Shown here: in pieces, positions 1-9,039 of the stretch
Layout: every line of letters begins with the position of its first letter
Position numbering within the stretch: position 1 is the stretch's first letter
Source of the DNA: Plotosus lineatus
Taxonomy: Eukaryota > Chordata > Actinopteri > Siluriformes > Plotosidae
DNA: 64,000 nt
Reading direction: 5' to 3'
Assembly: GCA_024760905.1 (NCBI GenBank)
Contig: CM045746.1
Coordinates: forward strand, 8,754,466 to 8,818,465
The notes under the pieces: model-generated
Seen by the model: the letters and a program-made list of their open reading frames with translations, nothing else
Told to the model about the DNA's origin: nothing
Database searches by the model: none
Translations under genes and position numbers: made by a program

Positions 1-24
1 AAAAGCCGAAAGGAAAAGAAGAAG
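1..24 (+). mobile_element. 3' tail stub of an RTE LINE or RTE-tailed SINE
   Basis: The window opens inside the terminal sequence AAAAGCCGAAAGGAAAAGAA followed by GAAG. This matches the 3' end of the complete RTE copies, for example at 24770-24786. Too little is visible to tell LINE from SINE-1A. Confidence 0.7.
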
Positions 25-89
25 TTTTTACAGCCTTCCTCTCTGGAGTTTGTTTACTATCCGTGTGTCAGATTCTCATGGATGTTTGT

Positions 90-421
90 TTGTGGTAAAG
101 GTGCTGGATCACTGATCCTAAGGTTGGGGGTTCAAGCTCCACTTTCAACAGGTTGTCACTGTCCCCCCCCCCCAGTACAGCTAACTGGGTTATCAAAGGC
201 CGGCCATGTCTCTCACTGTCTATGGTGAGAGGTTCATGTAAAAGAATCATTGCTGACTTTCGATAAGAGTAGTTACATAGCCGTCAGCGTGTTCCTGCCC
301 TGCGAACGTCTGGCGAGCTGTCCAGGGTGTACTCTGCCCTCGTAAAGAGTCGGCTGGGATGGGCGTCAGCCTCCCCGTGACCCCAATTAGGATTAAGCGA
401 TTACAGAAAATAAATGAATGA
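90..421 (+). mobile_element. SINE-1, tail B type (head eroded)
   Basis: A B box variant (GGTTCAAGCTCC) follows GGATCACTGATCCTAAGGTT. Next come the SINE-1 body (GCAGCTAACTGGGTTATCAA, then CACTGTCTATGGTGAGAGG) and tail B, ending GATTAAGCGATTACAGAAAA with ATGAATG repeats. The A box is degraded. It is non-coding and Pol III-derived. Confidence 0.8.
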
Positions 422-852
422 CTATATATATGTATATGTATATGATGTTTATGGTTTGTTTTTTAAAAGTTTATCTTTTCTGTGGCGCCACAAGTGATAA
501 TTGAAATAATAATATTTTACATTTTTAAATTTGTTTTTTTTTTTATTTATAAATAAAATATTCACAAAGTGTTGTTCTTGAACATTTAAAAAAGTAAATA
601 TACTTTAGAGGTAGACTGTAATTGTAATTGTGAAGTTGTAAAACATACTACATAATTCACACACACACATAAATACAGTATATATTTTTTGTGTTGTTTA
701 TTTACTCATGCAGTATTATTGCTATGAAACATTTTAAAAATTAAATAAAGATATATACATGTTATATATGTATGTCAGATTTCACATTTTTAAAAAACAA
801 ATATTTAAGAGTAAATTAAATTGTATTTTAAAAATTTAATTTGCTCTGTGCT
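422..852. other. AT-rich stretch without a recognisable gene
   Basis: Short A/T runs and small TA and CA tracts only. No ORF, splice-flanked coding segment or repeat family was recognised. Confidence 0.6.
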
Positions 853-930
853 GACTTGGTGAGTTGTTCAGGATGTAACCCACCTTTGCTGAGAGTTGGC
901 CGAGATGGCCGCCAGCCCCTGTATGGCTCA
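853..930 (+). mobile_element. SINE tail B fragment
   Basis: The pieces GGTGAGTTGTTCAGGATGTA and GAGATGGCCGCCAGCCCC match the middle of tail B. The head and the extreme 3' end are absent, so this is an old fragment. Confidence 0.55.
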
Positions 931-1183
931 AATAAATGTACCTGCTTATATTTTCTGTAAAAATATTCCTGCTCAAATTTTTGTAAGTATACATATTTAT
1001 ATTAATTTAGATTTAATAGTAGAACATCTACCTGTACACAATCTTGTTTTTTGTATTTGTTTATGTAAGCAATATTTGGAAAGTTAAATAATTAAAAATT
1101 AATACCATATAATTTTCAGCAATAAAAAAAAATTAAATAGGGAGAATATGATGATAAATAATTTATATAAGTATAAGGTGGCC

Positions 1184-1465
1184 TATGGTGGGACCGGTGG
1201 TGTAGTGGTTAGGATCGGGAGGTTGTGTGTTCAAATCCCAGTTAGATCCCCACTGTGCTAAGACTCCTGGGCAAGGTCTTAACCACAAGTGTGCCTCTGT
1301 TCACCCAGCAGTATAAATGTGGGCCAGTAACAATATACTGGGAAGGTAACCTGCGATGGACTGGCACCCCATCCAGGACGAGTTGAACTCCTGGTTGCTT
1401 CACGCTATGATGCAGCGGTCCGATGAGCCACTGTGGCTCGGGTGTAAAAAGGACTTCACCAAGGT
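1184..1465 (+). mobile_element. SINE-2 copy
   Basis: It has a tRNA-like head with an A box-like GGTGTAGTGGTTAGG and a B box GTTCAAATCCC. The family body follows: CACTGTGCTAAGAC, then CTCTGTTCACCCAGCAGTAT, then GCGATGGACTGGCACCCCAT, ending near GGCTCGGGTGTAAAAAGG. The same order recurs at 6645 and 30147, which defines the family. Confidence 0.8.
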
Positions 1466-1666
1466 GAACTATGAATCATTTCCTTTCATTCATTTTAAGA
1501 AATCACCGGAATAATTCAACTCACTGATTAATAACGATCATTATTAGTTTATAATTGTATAACTGTATAATTTTTATTTTGAGTGAAATTATAGCCTGTA
1601 GTATTTTGGTTATGTTAATGTTATCCATTCAGCAGATGAAAATGAAAGAGTTTGTATATCAGTACA

Positions 1667-1952
1667 TTTTTTTTCCCCCTTCGGCTGTTCCCTTTTTTCC
1701 AGGGGTCGCCACAACGAATCATCTGCCTCCATCGTCATGGAAGTCATATTAATGATTCGTATACTCGATTTTGGTATAGGTTTTTACGTCGCATGCCCTT
1801 TCTGACACAACCCTTAGCAAGGGTCAGAAACACGCTGACCGCTTGCAGATCCTCTTGACGAAAGTCAGCAATGGTTCTTTAACATGAACCTCTCACCATC
1901 GACAGTGAGAGACATGGCTGGCCTTTGATAACCCAGTTAGCTACATGAAGTG
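1667..1952 (-). mobile_element. SINE-1, RTE tail (tail A), 5'-truncated
   Basis: Read on the minus strand, it starts in the SINE-1 body (AGCTAACTGGGTTATCAAAG) and passes the AGCGTGTTTCTG junction. It then continues with the RTE 5' UTR-like piece (GTGTCAGAAAGGGCATGC) and the RTE-like end GATGATTCGTTGTGGCGACC. The tRNA head is missing. Confidence 0.75.
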
Positions 1953-2188
1953 CAATAATCACAAATCCCTTTACAACTGTTTTACAAGAAATGAAATTGT
2001 GAAATCCTCGTAGACACCTGTAACGTTACCATACAGCACATAGAGCTCGCTCTTACACTCGATTGTCTCTGTCTCATAATGACATACTGAGACTCTGTGT
2101 TCATATAACGACAAAAAATGTGACCTGAAAGAATGTAGACGGATCCCGCTGGAGACAAGTCGAGACTCAATTCTATCTCTCTGTCTCA

Positions 2189-2246
2189 ACACACACACAC
2201 ACACACACACACACACCCATCCAATTGCTTTGTACTAAACCTCATG

Positions 2247-2287
<41 letters not shown>
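2189..2287. repeat. (AC)n and (TG)n arrays in inverted arrangement
   Basis: (AC)14 at 2189-2216 is followed after about 35 bp by (TG)n at 2252-2287. The two arrays are complementary and could pair in a single strand. The small ORFs here come from the repeat. Confidence 0.9.
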
Positions 2288-2291
<4 letters not shown>

Positions 2292-2629
2292 CATGTATAG
2301 ACTCACTCCTTATAGCTTGGCACTGGGGACAATGGAATTTCCTGTTTGTACGTGCTGGAGGTTATCTCACTGTGAGGCTCGGATTTGATTGGCTGATGGT
2401 CCTGGGAGTCATCTGAGAGACAACAGTATAATTAGCCAGTCACATGATTCAGGCGTCTTATTGATATAACAAGAGAGTATACAGATAAACATATAGATTG
2501 ACAGACACAATAATTTTTATAGCCTGAGAATTACGGTAATTACCAAATTTCCATTTCAACTGCTGTTTCTTTTGTAAAATGGGTTTAGGATTAATATTAG
2601 GATCATGTTTCAATATATATAAAAATATG

Positions 2630-2632
<3 letters not shown>

Positions 2633-2712
<80 letters not shown>
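2633..2712. repeat. (AT)n-(GT)n compound microsatellite
   Basis: About 43 bp of alternating AT runs into about 36 bp of GT. If the zinc-finger exons lie downstream of the window, this is intronic in the klf3-like gene. Confidence 0.9.
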
Positions 2713-2714
<2 letters not shown>

Positions 2715-2969
2715 ACATTATACTTTTTTATCTTTATTTCTAGTTTTTGTGAAGAATAATTCAGAATGGTGAAATAAAGAATACATTTAAAAATTATTAA
2801 ACTAAAATAATAAAAAGCATGAAAACAAATACCACAAAAATGAAAATAAATAACATTTATGATTTATGTACTGTATTCTGTTTTATATTTTATAATATTG
2901 TACATTATATATTACATTACTTAGTTAGGAGGGCAAAAATGATTTACGAGGAAAAGTAAAGGACCGGAC

Positions 2970-3144
2970 CTGCACCAGATGTGAAAGATTTGGCTCTGCC
3001 CTTCTGATCGTTGGGTGTGGTTCTAGGAACCAGCATGATGGGTGAGGGTAGAACATGGGGCGGGTACATCATGGTGGGCAAGATCACACTTGGCAGGACG
3101 GAGATGAAGCCGAGACCAGGTGCTGAAACCAATGGGGTCACAGG
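2970..3144 (-). CDS. klf3: klf3-like gene, third coding exon (exon end uncertain)
   Basis: The acceptor is GGTTCAG at 3145-3151, and the exon opens in phase 0 with CCT GTG ACC. It encodes a hydrophobic/Pro-rich segment (PVTPLVSAPGLGFISVLPSV, then MMYPPHVLPSPIMLVP). This resembles the KLF3 repression region between the CtBP motif and the zinc fingers in its LP, MY..H and P.M spacing. The donor is not clear: CAG|GTCCGG at 2970 is chosen, CTG|GTGCAG and TCCTC|GTAAAT are alternatives, and the in-frame stop falls at about 2944. An unusual feature is that the usual pyrimidine tract before the acceptor is replaced by about 49 nt of (UG)n. Homology to KLF3 is from memory, not a search. The coding potential is well supported by phase continuity with exon 2. 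Confidence 0.6.
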
Positions 3145-3148
3145 CTGA

Positions 3149-3149
3149 A

Positions 3150-3197
<48 letters not shown>
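3149..3197 (-). promoter_or_regulatory. (UG)n tract occupying the 3' splice site of klf3-like exon 3
   Basis: The plus strand reads (CA)n, so the pre-mRNA reads (UG)about 24 followed directly by GUUCAG and the exon. No pyrimidine tract intervenes. UG tracts at an acceptor are known TDP-43 (TARDBP) binding sites, as at CFTR exon 9, where length affects exon skipping. A regulatory role here is inferred. Confidence 0.55.
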
Positions 3198-3199
<2 letters not shown>

Positions 3200-3300
3200 T
3201 TTATAAGCTGGTTTGCAGATACACTGTGCATTACTGTGTTAATTAATTTAACTGCAGTATACCGAATGTATCGTTAATGTTAAATAGTTCCAGAACTCAC

Positions 3301-3681
3301 AGAGAAGGGAACCGTTATGGGCGGAGTCAGCATCCTGGGTGAGCAGGAGGGTGATATTGTCATGGGGGTGGAGTCAGAGTGACTCACACGCTCATATGGG
3401 GACGGGGGCGTAGCTCTGGATGAGGAAGACAAGGACGATGCTGAAGATGGTGAGGAGGAAGGCAATGGCGTTGGAGGCGAAGACTTCTTGCTGAGCGACA
3501 GATCTACGGGCTCCAGCTGCGTGTGTGGGGTGGTGTCGGGGCCATAAGGAGGAGTGTGAGTGTGTGGGGGGGTGGGATACAGCGGGTAGGGAGGAGCGTA
3601 GCAGTACTGACCAGTGTGAGGCCCAATAGAGAACATAGCGCTGTATGATTCGGCTTGAGACCTCACCAAGGATGAGTAACC
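3301..3681 (-). CDS. klf3: klf3-like gene, second coding exon with CtBP-binding PVDLS motif
   Basis: The exon is 381 nt, exactly 127 codons, and is bounded by an acceptor TTATTTCAG|GG and a strong donor TCT|GTGAGT. It is phase 0 at both ends and joins exons 1 and 3 in frame. The peptide starts GYSSLVRSQAESYSAMFSIG and has a Tyr/Pro-rich stretch. It then has EPVDLSLSKKSSPP, the PxDLS CtBP-docking motif typical of the KLF3/KLF8/KLF12 group, and a Ser/Pro-rich region ending near MLTPPITVPFS. KLF3 proteins are nuclear repressors binding CACCC/GC-box DNA through three C-terminal C2H2 fingers, none of which are in this window. KLF12 is the main alternative. The start MLM-aromatic-D and the SSPP after the PVDLS motif favour KLF3. 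Paralogue identity is tentative. Confidence 0.75.
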
Positions 3682-3737
3682 CTGAAATAACACACAGGGT
3701 GGAGGGGAAGAGAAAGTAAATATCCTGGAGCTCTCCG

Positions 3738-3746
<9 letters not shown>

Positions 3747-3792
<46 letters not shown>
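3747..3792 (-). repeat. (UG)n near the 3' end of klf3-like intron 1
   Basis: The plus strand is (CA)n. In the transcript it is (UG)about 22, ending 65 nt before the exon 2 acceptor. It is complementary to the (CA)n at 5043-5096, just after the intron 1 donor. Confidence 0.85.
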
Positions 3793-3793
<1 letters not shown>

Positions 3794-4099
3794 ACACGTC
3801 TACAGAGGCAGCTGTGTGCTCAGGAGACAGAAGACAGACGATGAAAAACTACTTTTCTGATTTTGTTCAAATGAGTGTGAGCCAAAGCTAACTCCCAGGC
3901 CCCCTATAAAGCCTAACCTAATGAGAAAAGAATGTAAGTTCACCAGAACACACACACACACACACACACTGTGTTGTGCAGCACTGTAATTAGAACATGG
4001 TGGAAATCTTGAGCATGTTTCTGAATTAGAATAGATGGTATATAGAATAAGGAATATTATTACATTTTTTGTGATATTTGGTGTAATACTGTATATTCA

Positions 4100-4195
4100 T
4101 TTATTTGCTGAGCCACTCAGTCCTGTTAGGTGTTGCCACTGAATTTGGGAAAAGGTGGGATACACCCTGGACAGCTCAACAGGTCACCTTGGGGT

Positions 4196-4248
<53 letters not shown>

Positions 4249-4446
4249 ACACGAAAGGATTTACTATCACACTGAGGGGCAATTTGGAAGTGTCAATTAC
4301 TCTAATGTGCATATTTTGGGGCTGAAGGAGGAAACCAATGTAGATTAAAACAATGCAAGTCCAGCAAGAACATGCAAACTTCAGACAGAATTGCCCCTGC
4401 CCTCCCCATGTCCGAGAACTGCTGACCACTACACCACCGTGCTGCT
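4100..4446 (-). mobile_element. SINE-3 copy interrupted by (GT)n
   Basis: On the plus strand the inverted SINE-3 order is seen: tail B pieces (CACCCTGGACAGCTCAACAG), then CACTGAGGGGCAATTTGGA, AATGTGCATATTTTGG, GGAGGAAACC, and the inverted head ACTACACCACCGTGCTGC at 4429-4446. A (GT)24 array at 4199-4247 has expanded inside it. It lies in intron 1 of the klf3-like gene. Confidence 0.75.
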
Positions 4447-4449
4447 CTA

Positions 4450-5042
4450 TTAGTATTATAGCATGAACTATTAAATATCAAAGTAATATCAGGCTGTAAA
4501 ATCCACCTGGTTCCTATGGGACAACACTACTGTGCCACACACTGCAATATTTTTAGTGAGAAGAAAGTCATTTGATATCCATCTTGAACCTCGGAAATGT
4601 CCGAAACCCTTATTCTCTGCTCCCTATTCCGTCCTCCCTGTTCCCTCCTCCCTTATTTTTTCTCCTATTCCTGGCCCCTATAATGGCGTCCTGCTCCTGA
4701 TAACCCTTTATCTAGGCATTTGAGATGTTCTACACAATCCTGACATGTGATGTCCTGCCGTAATCACTACACAGGGTTTGTGTCATTCTTAAATTCAGAG
4801 AAAGTAACACAATGGAGACTATTCTGTGCGGCGGGAAATCCCACAATGCACTGCAGAAGGGTGGAGTATGTGTAATATATATGTTAGTGAGTAAATATAA
4901 TATAGTGAACAGGAAGTGGGGTTTAGATTTACACTAAAGGTTCATGAACAGCAGTGTCTGAGTCGCGATTTCAGGTGTGTACGGGAAGTGAATAAATATC
5001 CAGTGCACTTGTGATATCCCACAGTGCACCACAAGAAGAATA
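4450..5042. other. Intron 1 sequence of the klf3-like gene, no other feature seen
   Basis: Mostly unique sequence between the SINE-3 copy and the intronic repeat. No second exon with both splice sites was recognised. Confidence 0.45.
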
Positions 5043-5063
5043 TGTGTGTGTGTGTGTGTGTGT

Positions 5064-5096
<33 letters not shown>
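5043..5096 (-). repeat. (CA)n just downstream of klf3-like exon 1 donor
   Basis: The plus strand is (GT)n with one TTC interruption. In the transcript it is a CA tract starting about 27 nt after the exon 1 donor. It is complementary to UG tracts both upstream of exon 1 and at the end of intron 1. CA-rich RNA is a known hnRNP L ligand. Confidence 0.85.
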
Positions 5097-5097
<1 letters not shown>

Positions 5098-5122
5098 CTC
5101 AAGTACAAGGCTCAGTACATAC

Positions 5123-5183
5123 CGTCTCCCTGTCTGCATTCACTGGATAGTCATACATGAGCATGGCTGCTCGCACTGGAATT
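5123..5183 (-). CDS. klf3: klf3-like gene, first coding exon (start codon)
   Basis: The acceptor has a good pyrimidine tract (TTTTTTCTATTGCAG), then 19 nt of 5' UTR, then ATG at 5162-5164 in a good context (GCAGCCATGC). The coding part is 14 codons, MLMYDYPVNADRET, ending at donor ACG|GTATGT in phase 0. A very short first coding exon starting MLM[F/Y]D is what KLF3 has; KLF12 carries an internal MLMLD. A 5' UTR exon must lie upstream on the minus strand (higher coordinates), because this exon begins with an acceptor. Splice sites, Kozak context and phase all agree. The short peptide alone could not prove identity. Confidence 0.65.
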
Positions 5184-5212
5184 CTGCAATAGAAAAAAGC
5201 AAAAGGATCAGT

Positions 5213-5395
5213 AAACACACACACACACACACACATACACACACCCACACACACACTCACGTCACACACACTCACACTCACGTCTCACACACACACACTC
5301 ACGTCTCACACACACACTCACGTCTCACACACACACACACACACACACTCACGTCTCACACTCATGTCTCACACACTCACGTCTCACACTCACGT

Positions 5396-5435
<40 letters not shown>

Positions 5436-5461
5436 TCACACACACACACACACACTCACGT

Positions 5462-5495
<34 letters not shown>

Positions 5496-5572
5496 TCACA
5501 CACACACACACACACACTCACGTCTCACACACACACACACACGTCTCACGTCTCACACACACACACACACGT

Positions 5573-5607
<35 letters not shown>

Positions 5608-5680
5608 GTCTCACACACACACACACACACACACTCACGTCACACACACACACACACACACTCACGTCACACACACATAT
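5213..5680. repeat. Compound (CA)n / CTCACGTCT minisatellite
   Basis: About 470 bp of (CA)n blocks are interrupted some 25 times by CTCACGTCT or CACGTCT. Some interruptions read TGACGTGAG on the minus strand, a CRE-like octamer. On the transcript strand this is a long UG-rich tract 30 nt upstream of the klf3-like exon 1 acceptor. The repeat stays open in several frames but is not coding. Confidence 0.9.
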
Positions 5681-5796
5681 AAACAGGCAAGAAAAGGATC
5701 TCCAAATGTTTGTTTAGTTTGTCACAGTGGGCTAACTGGCCTTTCCAACTTTCCTCGAGGTGTGACTGTGTCTGAATGACTGGAGGTGTGTTGGCC

Positions 5797-5880
5797 ACGG
5801 TCTGGCGTGCTGTCCAGGGTGTACCCCGCACCAGCCATCCCGTGACCCTATTTAGGTTTAAGTGAATTAAGTGAATATTA
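5797..5880 (+). mobile_element. SINE tail B fragment
   Basis: TGTCCAGGGTGTACCCCGC and ATCCCGTGACCCTATTTAGG match tail B. The head and body are missing. Confidence 0.6.
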
Positions 5881-5963
5881 GGTTTTAGTGTCAAAATGAA
5901 TGAATGAGGTCATAGAGTACTTTAAGGCATTTCTTTGATAATGTCTCAGCCACAATATAACAT

Positions 5964-6305
5964 CGGGCGGTGGTGGTCTAAGGGTATAAGGCGCTGTATC
6001 GCTGATCCAAAGGTTGGGGATTCGAGTCCCACTTTCCACAAGGTTGTCACTGTCCCCCCCCAGTGCAGCTAACTGGTTTATCAAAGGCCGGCCATGTCTG
6101 TCACTGTCTATGGTGTGAGGTATAAAAGAACCATTGCTGACTTTCGTAAAGAGTAGCTGAAAAGCCGTCAGCGTGTTTCTGCCCTGCGATGGCCTGGCGA
6201 GCTGTCCAGGGTGTACTCTGCCCTCACCCTGAGTTGGCTGGGATGGGCACCAGCCTCCCCGCGACCCTAATTAGGATGAAGTGGTTACAGAAAATGACGA
6301 ACTGA
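5964..6305 (+). mobile_element. SINE-1, tail B, full length with TSD
   Basis: It has a complete head (A box TGGTCTAAGGGTATAAGG, B box GATTCGAGTCC), the SINE-1 body and tail B. It is flanked by a 12-bp direct repeat ACAATATAACAT at 5952-5963 and 6306-6317. The same SINE with the same flanks occurs at 19675-20018. Confidence 0.9.
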
Positions 6306-6357
6306 ACAATATAACATTTTATGTAATTTTTTTTTAAATGATATGAATGATATGCCT

Positions 6358-6405
6358 GTGCCCTGCGATGGCCTGGTGAACTGTCCAGGGTGTACTCTGT
6401 CCTGA
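6358..6405 (+). mobile_element. SINE tail B fragment
   Basis: GCGATGGCCTGGTGAACTGT followed by CCAGGGTGTACTCTG is tail B, cut off where the LINE fragment at 6407 begins. Confidence 0.6.
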
Positions 6406-6406
6406 T

Positions 6407-6640
6407 AGGCCTCCTTTTTCACCGCAGGTGTCCACCACCGGATTTGGGGGTTACTGCCGCGACAAGCACCAACGACCTTCCGGCCGCAGCTATGGGCTGC
6501 CGCCTCAGCAATGGAGGAAGGAAACATGGCCCATTCGGATTCCATGTCCTTCGGGACGTCGTTGTAGCTCTGACAGAGGTGGAACTTAAAAGATTCTCTG
6601 ACAGGAGACTCCGCCAAACGTTCCCAGGAAACCCGAACTA
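6407..6640 (-). pseudogene. LINE ORF2 fragment (endonuclease-RT linker, Rex3/RTE-like)
   Basis: On the minus strand the translation includes VRESFKFHLCQSYNDVPKD, ESEWAMFPSSI, CGRKVVGACRG and WWTPAVKKEAY. I know these signatures from the region between endonuclease and reverse transcriptase of a fish LINE unlike the main RTE family in this window. No RT motif is present. It is a dead fragment, and the clade assignment is uncertain. Confidence 0.5.
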
Positions 6641-6644
6641 CATG

Positions 6645-6955
6645 CTTGGGCCTGTAGGCCTGGCGTAGTGGTTAGGGTGATGCGCTCATGATTGGGAGGT
6701 TGTGAGTTCGAATCCCACTGAGACCCTCACTGTGCTAAGACCCCTGGGCAAGGTCTCAACCACAAGTGTGCCTCTGTTCACCCAGCAGTATATATGGGAA
6801 CCAGTGGAAATATACTGGGAAGGTAACCTGTGATGGACTAGCGTCCCATCCAGGAGAAGTTGAACTCCTGGTCGCTTCATGCTATGGAAACCAGGGATAA
6901 GCACCGGCCTGATGAGCCATGAAGCTCGGGTGTAAAAACCCAACAGACTTCATGA
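6645..6955 (+). mobile_element. SINE-2 copy, near full length
   Basis: The head has GGCGTAGTGGTTAGGG and B box GTTCGAATCCC, followed by the SINE-2 body with CTCTGTTCACCCAGCAGTAT, ATATACTGGGAAGGTAACCT and GCTTCATGCTATGGAAACC, ending GCTCGGGTGTAAAAA. Best preserved of the three SINE-2 copies. Confidence 0.85.
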
Positions 6956-7205
6956 GCAGAAGCCCGACCACCAGGCACTTGCCTTCGAGCCCCGCCCCAG
7001 GCCTGGCTCCAGGAGGGGACCTCGGTGACCCACGTCCGGGCAAGGCAAACTGTGTCCTTGTTTTCTGATTATTCTCCATAGAGGTCTTTTGAACCACACT
7101 TCGTCTGGACCTTCACCTAGGACCTGTTTGCCTTGGGTGACCCTACCAGGGGCATAATGCCTCTGATGGCACAGCTCCGAGGATCAAGAGGACACGCAAA
7201 AAGAG
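6956..7205. mobile_element. GC-rich LINE non-coding region (probable 5' region fragment)
   Basis: Pieces such as CCTTCGAGCCCCGCCCCAGG, GACCCACGTCCGGGCAAGG and GACCTGTTTGCCTTGGGTGA followed by CCCTACCAGGGGCATAATG match, from memory, a non-coding region of a fish LINE, possibly the family of the 6407-6640 fragment. Orientation relative to that fragment is unresolved. Confidence 0.35.
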
Positions 7206-7769
7206 GACAATTCTAGGAGGGGTGTTTTTATTTTCTATAATGTATTTTCTGATGTATATTTTAAAATCTTTTTTAAAAGAATATTTACTATTTCCTAACT
7301 CAATAATTTATTCACAAAAGTTTTAAAATGTAAAAGTAATTAAAAAAAAAAGGAATAAAACAAAAATCTGAACACTCAAGACATTTCAGCTTGAAATGTT
7401 TTTTCCCAAAATATAAAATCTTTGAAACCATTAAAATAGTTAAAAAGTGACCTTTTTGAGACATGGTAGAATGTCATTATAAATAATTAAACTCCGTATT
7501 GTTTCCTTTTTATTTCTCTCGTGCAGAATAATGTCTCCGTGCCGAGGACCGATAAATAAAAATAACGAGGTAATACTTCGAAAGGTGTGGTTGCTATAGA
7601 AATGAATCCCCACCATAATGGGGTTCATAGTGCAGGATGTTATGGTCACTCGTGAATTTGTTCTCAGTAAGACGCATGTCATGGAGAAGTCATTATGCTG
7701 ATGATGCAATTTGTGTTAAATATTTAACACTGCAATGTTTTCCAGCCCGTGGTCACGAATAAACAAACA
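7206..7769. other. AT-rich stretch, nothing recognised
   Basis: The 89-residue minus-strand ORF in this stretch has no recognisable motif and no splice-flanked context. No repeat family was identified. Confidence 0.5.
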
Positions 7770-8108
7770 TGGCATACATTCTTTCATTCGTTTTCTGAAC
7801 CGCTTAATCCTTATTAGGGTCGCGGGGAGGGCGGGTACACCCTGGACAGCTCACCAGGCCATCGCAGGAACAACAATCACACAACCATTCATACTCACAC
7901 TCACACCGAGGGGTGATTTGGAACAGCCAGTTAACACCTACTGTGCATGTTTTTGGACTGTGGGAGGAAACCGGAGAACCCGGAGAAAACTAACACAAAC
8001 ACAGGGAGAACGTGCAAACTCCACAAAGAAATACCCGAACTGGGAATCAAACCTAGGACTTTCTTGCTGTGAGGCAGAGTGCTAACCAATACACCACTGT
8101 GCCACCCT
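7770..8108 (-). mobile_element. SINE-3 with tail B
   Basis: On the plus strand the inverted order is ATTCGTTTTCTGAACCGCTT, the tail B core, CACACCGAGGGGTGATTTGG, TGCATGTTTTTGGACTGTGG, then the inverted head with B box complement and CAATACACCACTGTGCCACC. This is a fairly complete copy. Confidence 0.85.
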
Positions 8109-8215
8109 ACATGGTGTACATGTCTTAAAATTATTTAAATATTTAAAGATTTTAAAGGATGTGTTCAATAACATCACAGTCTGTGTCTGTGTGTATGTGC
8201 TTGCTTGCATGCATG

Positions 8216-8218
<3 letters not shown>

Positions 8219-8277
<59 letters not shown>

Positions 8278-8300
8278 TGGGTGTGTGTGGGTGTGTGTGT
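8219..8300. repeat. (GT)n microsatellite
   Basis: About 55 bp of perfect GT followed by interrupted GT. A shorter (CA)n at 8393-8413 is in inverted orientation. Confidence 0.9.
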
Positions 8301-8903
8301 AAGTAAGACATAGAAAGAGAGAGACCCACAGGAAACAGCAGTAGGGTGAGGCCGCATGAAAACGGCAAGTGTGAGACCACACCTGGTGTTACTACACACA
8401 CACACACACACACATAACTTGTGTAACAGCAGATACGCCCTCTCACCAACCACCCAGCTTAGGGTCAGTTGAAGGTTAACCTTCCCTAACACTAAAACAT
8501 TAAAACACACACACACATATGCACATTGCATAGTTTGAGCATCAAGCAGTGAAGCAATTACATAAAATCAGAAATAACTGTATGTGAATCAAACACACAC
8601 ACACACACACAGTTCTTTCTTTCTTTTTCTTCTAGAAATGTATTCTGTTTTCTCTCAACCCTTCTCTTTCTGACTGTACAGGATCATTTCTTTCTTTAAA
8701 TGGGAAAAAACACACTAAACCTCTGATAATGACCTTTAACCTTTGACTGTACCGCCCCTTCCTTTCATTTCTTGAGTCTTGACCATGAGAATATGCTGAA
8801 TATATTTGATCCCTGACCTTTTAACCTCATTCTGTCAGACTGAAGTGCATACCTGGTGAATATGACCCTTGACCCAAATAAGTATAAATCCCCTCACCTA
8901 TAT

Positions 8904-8957
8904 GGTGTGTGTGTGTGTGTGTGTGTGTGTATGTATACATTGCTCTTCATTGAACTA

Positions 8958-9024
<67 letters not shown>
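8904..9024. repeat. (GT)n, (CT)n and (CA)n cluster
   Basis: A (GT)14 tract is followed 30 bp later by (CT)n running into (CA)n to 9024. Confidence 0.9.
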
Positions 9025-9026
<2 letters not shown>

Positions 9027-9039
9027 GTGTGTATCTTCA

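Noticed and set aside
1184..1465. SINE-2 as a copy of SINE-1 or SINE-3
   Set aside because: Heads share the generic tRNA A box, but the bodies and ends do not align, so it is kept as a separate family.
5024..5779. 251-codon ORF rich in His-Thr repeats
   Set aside because: Translation of (CA)n/CACGTCT minisatellite; overlaps the klf3-like exon on the other strand and has no domain.
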